Source of the DNA: Andrena cerasifolii | Lineage: Eukaryota; Arthropoda; Insecta; Hymenoptera; Andrenidae | Assembly (NCBI RefSeq): GCF_050908995.1 | Contig: NC_135133.1 | Span: forward strand, 10,830,001 to 10,894,000 | Reading direction: 5' to 3' | DNA length: 64,000 nucleotides | Shown: piece by piece, positions 61,280 to 64,000 of the stretch | Layout of the letters: each line of letters opens with the position of its first letter | Numbering within the stretch: position 1 is the stretch's first letter | Translations under genes and position numbers: made by a program | Notes under the pieces: model-generated | Databases searched by the model: none | Told to the model about the DNA's origin: nothing | Seen by the model: the letters and a program-made list of their open reading frames with translations, nothing else

Positions 61280-61306
61280 ACAGCCTGTACGGGGTGTACA
61301 GGCTGT
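61280..61306. other. Perfect 11-bp hairpin
   Basis: ACAGCCTGTAC at 61280-61290 pairs perfectly with GTACAGGCTGT at 61296-61306 around the 5-base loop GGGGT. It stands alone; the sequence around it is not repeated and no gene is next to it. It could act as a protein-binding palindrome or an RNA stem, but nothing shows this directly. Confidence 0.85.
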
Positions 61307-63846
61307 ACAACCGCGCGAGAAGCCTTGAGGAAGAGCGTTACAACACGATCCTTTGAATCTCGGCTGGCTGCCACATTTTAAAGCCAGCGTATCTCGAGAA
61401 AAATTCTTTCCCCGTCCGTGACGAGCGTTACCGCGAGCCCCTACAGTCGGACCGAGTCGAGGAGAGATAGCGCCGCTTCTCTGCCATCGCGGAACGAAAC
61501 GAGCCTGTTTCTCGGATATCTCGGAGGAAAGCGAGCAGCGTCGATTTAGTCCTTCGAGATCCGTTGGATGTTGAAGTTGAAGCCACGTTACAGTCGCTGC
61601 TCCATATGGGCTGATTGGAAATTACGGGACGCCGCGCCGCTCGATCGCCGATCGTTATCTTAATCCCCTTAATTGCAAGACGGCCGGTGAACAGCTACGC
61701 GCTCGGTGAAACGCGGACTCGCTCGCCGAGAGGAGGAAGCCGTCCTTCCCGTTTCCTTTGATTGGCCGGAAAGCTGGGAAAAGCAGCGGCCACGAAGCCG
61801 AACGGAGATTCGCGTCCACCCCCGGCGGGGATCGCCTTAGAACGGATCTGGAAGAGTCATGGTAGCCGATAGTCGGCAGGAGGAACCCGATAAAGGGTGG
61901 TTGGCGGATATAATAGATGTGCGGCGGGTCCTCGCAGTCGAAACGTCGATGGGCTCGAACTGGGCCCTGGGCTCTGGGCCGGGGCTCGCGGCGGGGGTGA
62001 GCGGGCAAAAGGGGGCTTATCCGAAGGTATCGGGCCCTAGTTAAGCGGCCGGTGGAGCACTAGATCAACGACAACTTTCGGCTTTTTGGCTTTCATGTGT
62101 CCGATTGGGGGCCCCCATCGGGGGCTTATAAGAGGCCGCGGTTACGAGCCGACGAAGCCTCTCCCCCCTAACAAATAGAAGACGCACGCACGATCGCTTC
62201 TCTCTTCTCCCCCGGTCTGGTCTCGTCTTGTCTCGTTTCGCCTCGTCTCGCGATGCTTCTCCTTTTCGTTGCGCTAGGGCCCGCTACGGCTCTCCCCTTT
62301 TCTCTCCTTTCCTCCTTTTCCTCTCGGACCGTTCCCGAAATTCGTTTCCCTCCCCCTTGCGAGGCGGCGCGGCAGCCAGGATCGAAGAGGAGAAAATCGA
62401 GCAAAGGCCGAGCCGCTGGAGCCACCAGCCCTTCTTTCTCCCCCGTACGGGCCACCGTCACCAAGATAAAACGGCGCGGAAGGAATTTGGCGGAGGGCTG
62501 TAAATATTATAAAGTGACGCTACGCAGAATGCGGGAGCTCAAAGGTGCGCCTCGGGAGGAGAGGACAATGCGAGCAAGCGACGGGGGCCCCCCTCCGACG
62601 TGAATTACGTCCCGGAGAAATAACTCGCGCCACCGTTCGCGATGGGGAGTCCTTGGAACACCCTCGTTCCTATCCTCTCTTCCATCCTTTCCTCTTTAGC
62701 CGTCCTCCGAATCGACGCGACGAGTCGCAGGCGTTTTCTCCACGACGGAGCAGCGTTTCGTAATCGGCGCAACGCCATGAAAACAACGGTACACGCCGAA
62801 GAGGATCGAACGTAGGCTCGAAAGCACCGGTGTTGCTTGGTTATACAAGGTTAGCGTCTCGAATACTAGGAAACACGGCGTTCTCTCCGCCGAGAGAGAA
62901 AGGCCGGCAGACGGAGAGAGAACGACAGAATCGTTGAGACACGGAGAGCCGGAGAGAAGCGTGGACCGAGGCTGATGCACGCGTGCTGCCTCGTGGATAT
63001 GGCAGACCGACCATAACTTATTCACGCGTATGGCTATGGTACCTGACACGTAACAGTGTTCCGAGGTCGAGGGCCTCTCTCTCTCCTCTGCTCGTCGTGG
63101 CGACGCGACGCGTAGAAACGCAGCGCAGAGATCCCTTCGAACCACCAACCTACGATATACCTTACGTCTGCACACGGTGCCGACGACAGCCGAGACACCG
63201 AAGACACCGACGATCAACCAGCTATTATCCGTGTCTCGTGGTTGGAAGTGAAAGGTACGATAGTTCCGTTCCTCCGCGTGAAATCGTAGTCCTCCGATAA
63301 TCTTTACGCCGTTCGAATAATAAGCTCGGTAAACCGCTGTTACTCACGGCGCTGACAATATCGCGACTTAACCTTTGGCTACTTTACTGCCTGATTGCGT
63401 ACCGTGACGCGAGTCGAGAGAACGGTATTGAATGGCATACCAAGCCGCCAACCAGACGGAAAGAATGAAAATGTGTATTACAGTATCAATGAATACCTAC
63501 TTGCACCCAGACCGATCCGGCAAGATGGCGAGAACGAGGCGATTCGTCGGTGACGAACAAATCGGCGGCGTGGAACGTTCATGCGGGGCTCGGAAAGAAG
63601 TAGATCCAGCCCTGTCGAAGAAGACGCGTCCGAAGGGAGATCGGTCAAGGGTAAAAGCGAAGCGAGGGTCTGCCGGCCCGTGGGCCCCCGCGGGGCACGT
63701 TTAGCTCGTAGCACGCTGAAACGGGCCCGAAGGAGTAGGTGCGGACCTCTGAAGGTGCACCGCACCAAAGGGTAGGATGTGCCGCGTGCAGGCAAAAAAA
63801 GGAAATTAAACGAGTCGGCTTTTAACATTGCCGAGGATAGCTGGAC
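61307..63846. other. Non-coding DNA with one GC palindrome
   Basis: A GC palindrome with core GGGGGCCCCC at 62107-62116 is flanked by inverted CCGAT and ATCGG. Pyrimidine-rich sequence lies at 62190-62360. Open frames on both strands have no domains. Confidence 0.5.
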
Positions 63847-63874
63847 GCGCGGCGCGGCGCGGCGCGGCGCGGCG
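63847..63874. repeat. (GGCGC)n microsatellite
   Basis: About five GC-only pentamers, similar in type to the run at 20498-20527. Confidence 0.92.
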
Positions 63875-64000
63875 TGCCACGAACCACGGGGTAAATCGAG
63901 CCGTTTGCTTCGAACTTTAGTGAAAATTACAGGGTTTTGGGGTGCGATCGCGTTCGTGCCACGGAAGGCTCGTGCGCCGGCTCGGAATCAATCAGAACGT
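63875..64000. other. Non-coding DNA to the window edge
   Basis: No feature recognised in the last 126 bases. Confidence 0.5.

Noticed and set aside
62060..62130. Possible snRNA-like stretch (TTTCGGCTTTTTGGCTTTC)
   Set aside because: Slightly recalls the U2 start, but the conserved U2 sequence and branch-site-binding region are absent.
1..64000. CRISPR arrays, prokaryotic operons or phage genes
   Set aside because: No short regularly spaced repeats with unique spacers and no long gene-packed frames; the tandem array at 31.1-32.2 kb has no spacers.
1..64000. Conserved insect microRNAs
   Set aside because: I looked by eye for several well-known seeds (let-7, miR-1, miR-7, miR-8, miR-10, miR-92, bantam) and saw none. 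A covariance-model search could still find one.

Overview
This window looks like nuclear DNA of an arthropod, most likely an insect and possibly a hymenopteran. That assignment is an inference. It rests on roughly balanced base composition with no visible CpG depletion, many short GC-rich microsatellites, no operon-like gene packing, and AT-rich insertions that look like insect LINE, pogo/Tigger, mariner-like and TTAA-flanked DNA-transposon remnants. I found no protein-coding gene that I can name. The longest open frames (about 190-240 codons) overlap others on both strands, have no recognisable domain and are about what chance gives at this base composition. The window reads as intergenic or long-intron DNA. 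A few open segments flanked by plausible splice signals are listed at low confidence.

Layout: 0-5 kb is plain non-coding DNA with a small pogo/Tigger transposase helix-turn-helix relic at 1.8-1.95 kb. From 5-14 kb there are short tandem repeats (5.4, 8.2 kb) and two weak exon candidates (5.9-6.07 kb minus, 10.2-10.4 kb plus). At 14.2-14.9 kb lies a nearly intact 697-bp non-autonomous DNA transposon with terminal inverted repeats and TTAA on both sides. At 20-22.1 kb there are several small diverged direct duplications. At 29.6-32.2 kb is the most structured part of the window: a long imperfect palindrome (foldback element), a 434/439-bp tandem duplication, and a five-unit array of about 214 bp. 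Further on are an AT-rich island (37.0-37.4 kb), a mariner-type terminus (41.8 kb), a 5'-truncated and mutated Jockey/CR1-like LINE (44.75-45.72 kb, minus), a polypurine tract (47.2-47.4 kb), a second long palindrome (53.5-54.0 kb), a diverged duplication (56.5-56.9 kb) and a perfect 11-bp hairpin (61.28 kb).

The parts do not form a pathway or gene system. The common theme is transposon insertion and local duplication in non-coding DNA. The best leads are the TTAA-flanked element, the two foldback islands, and the tandem array whose unit variants are shuffled in a way that implies exchange between units.
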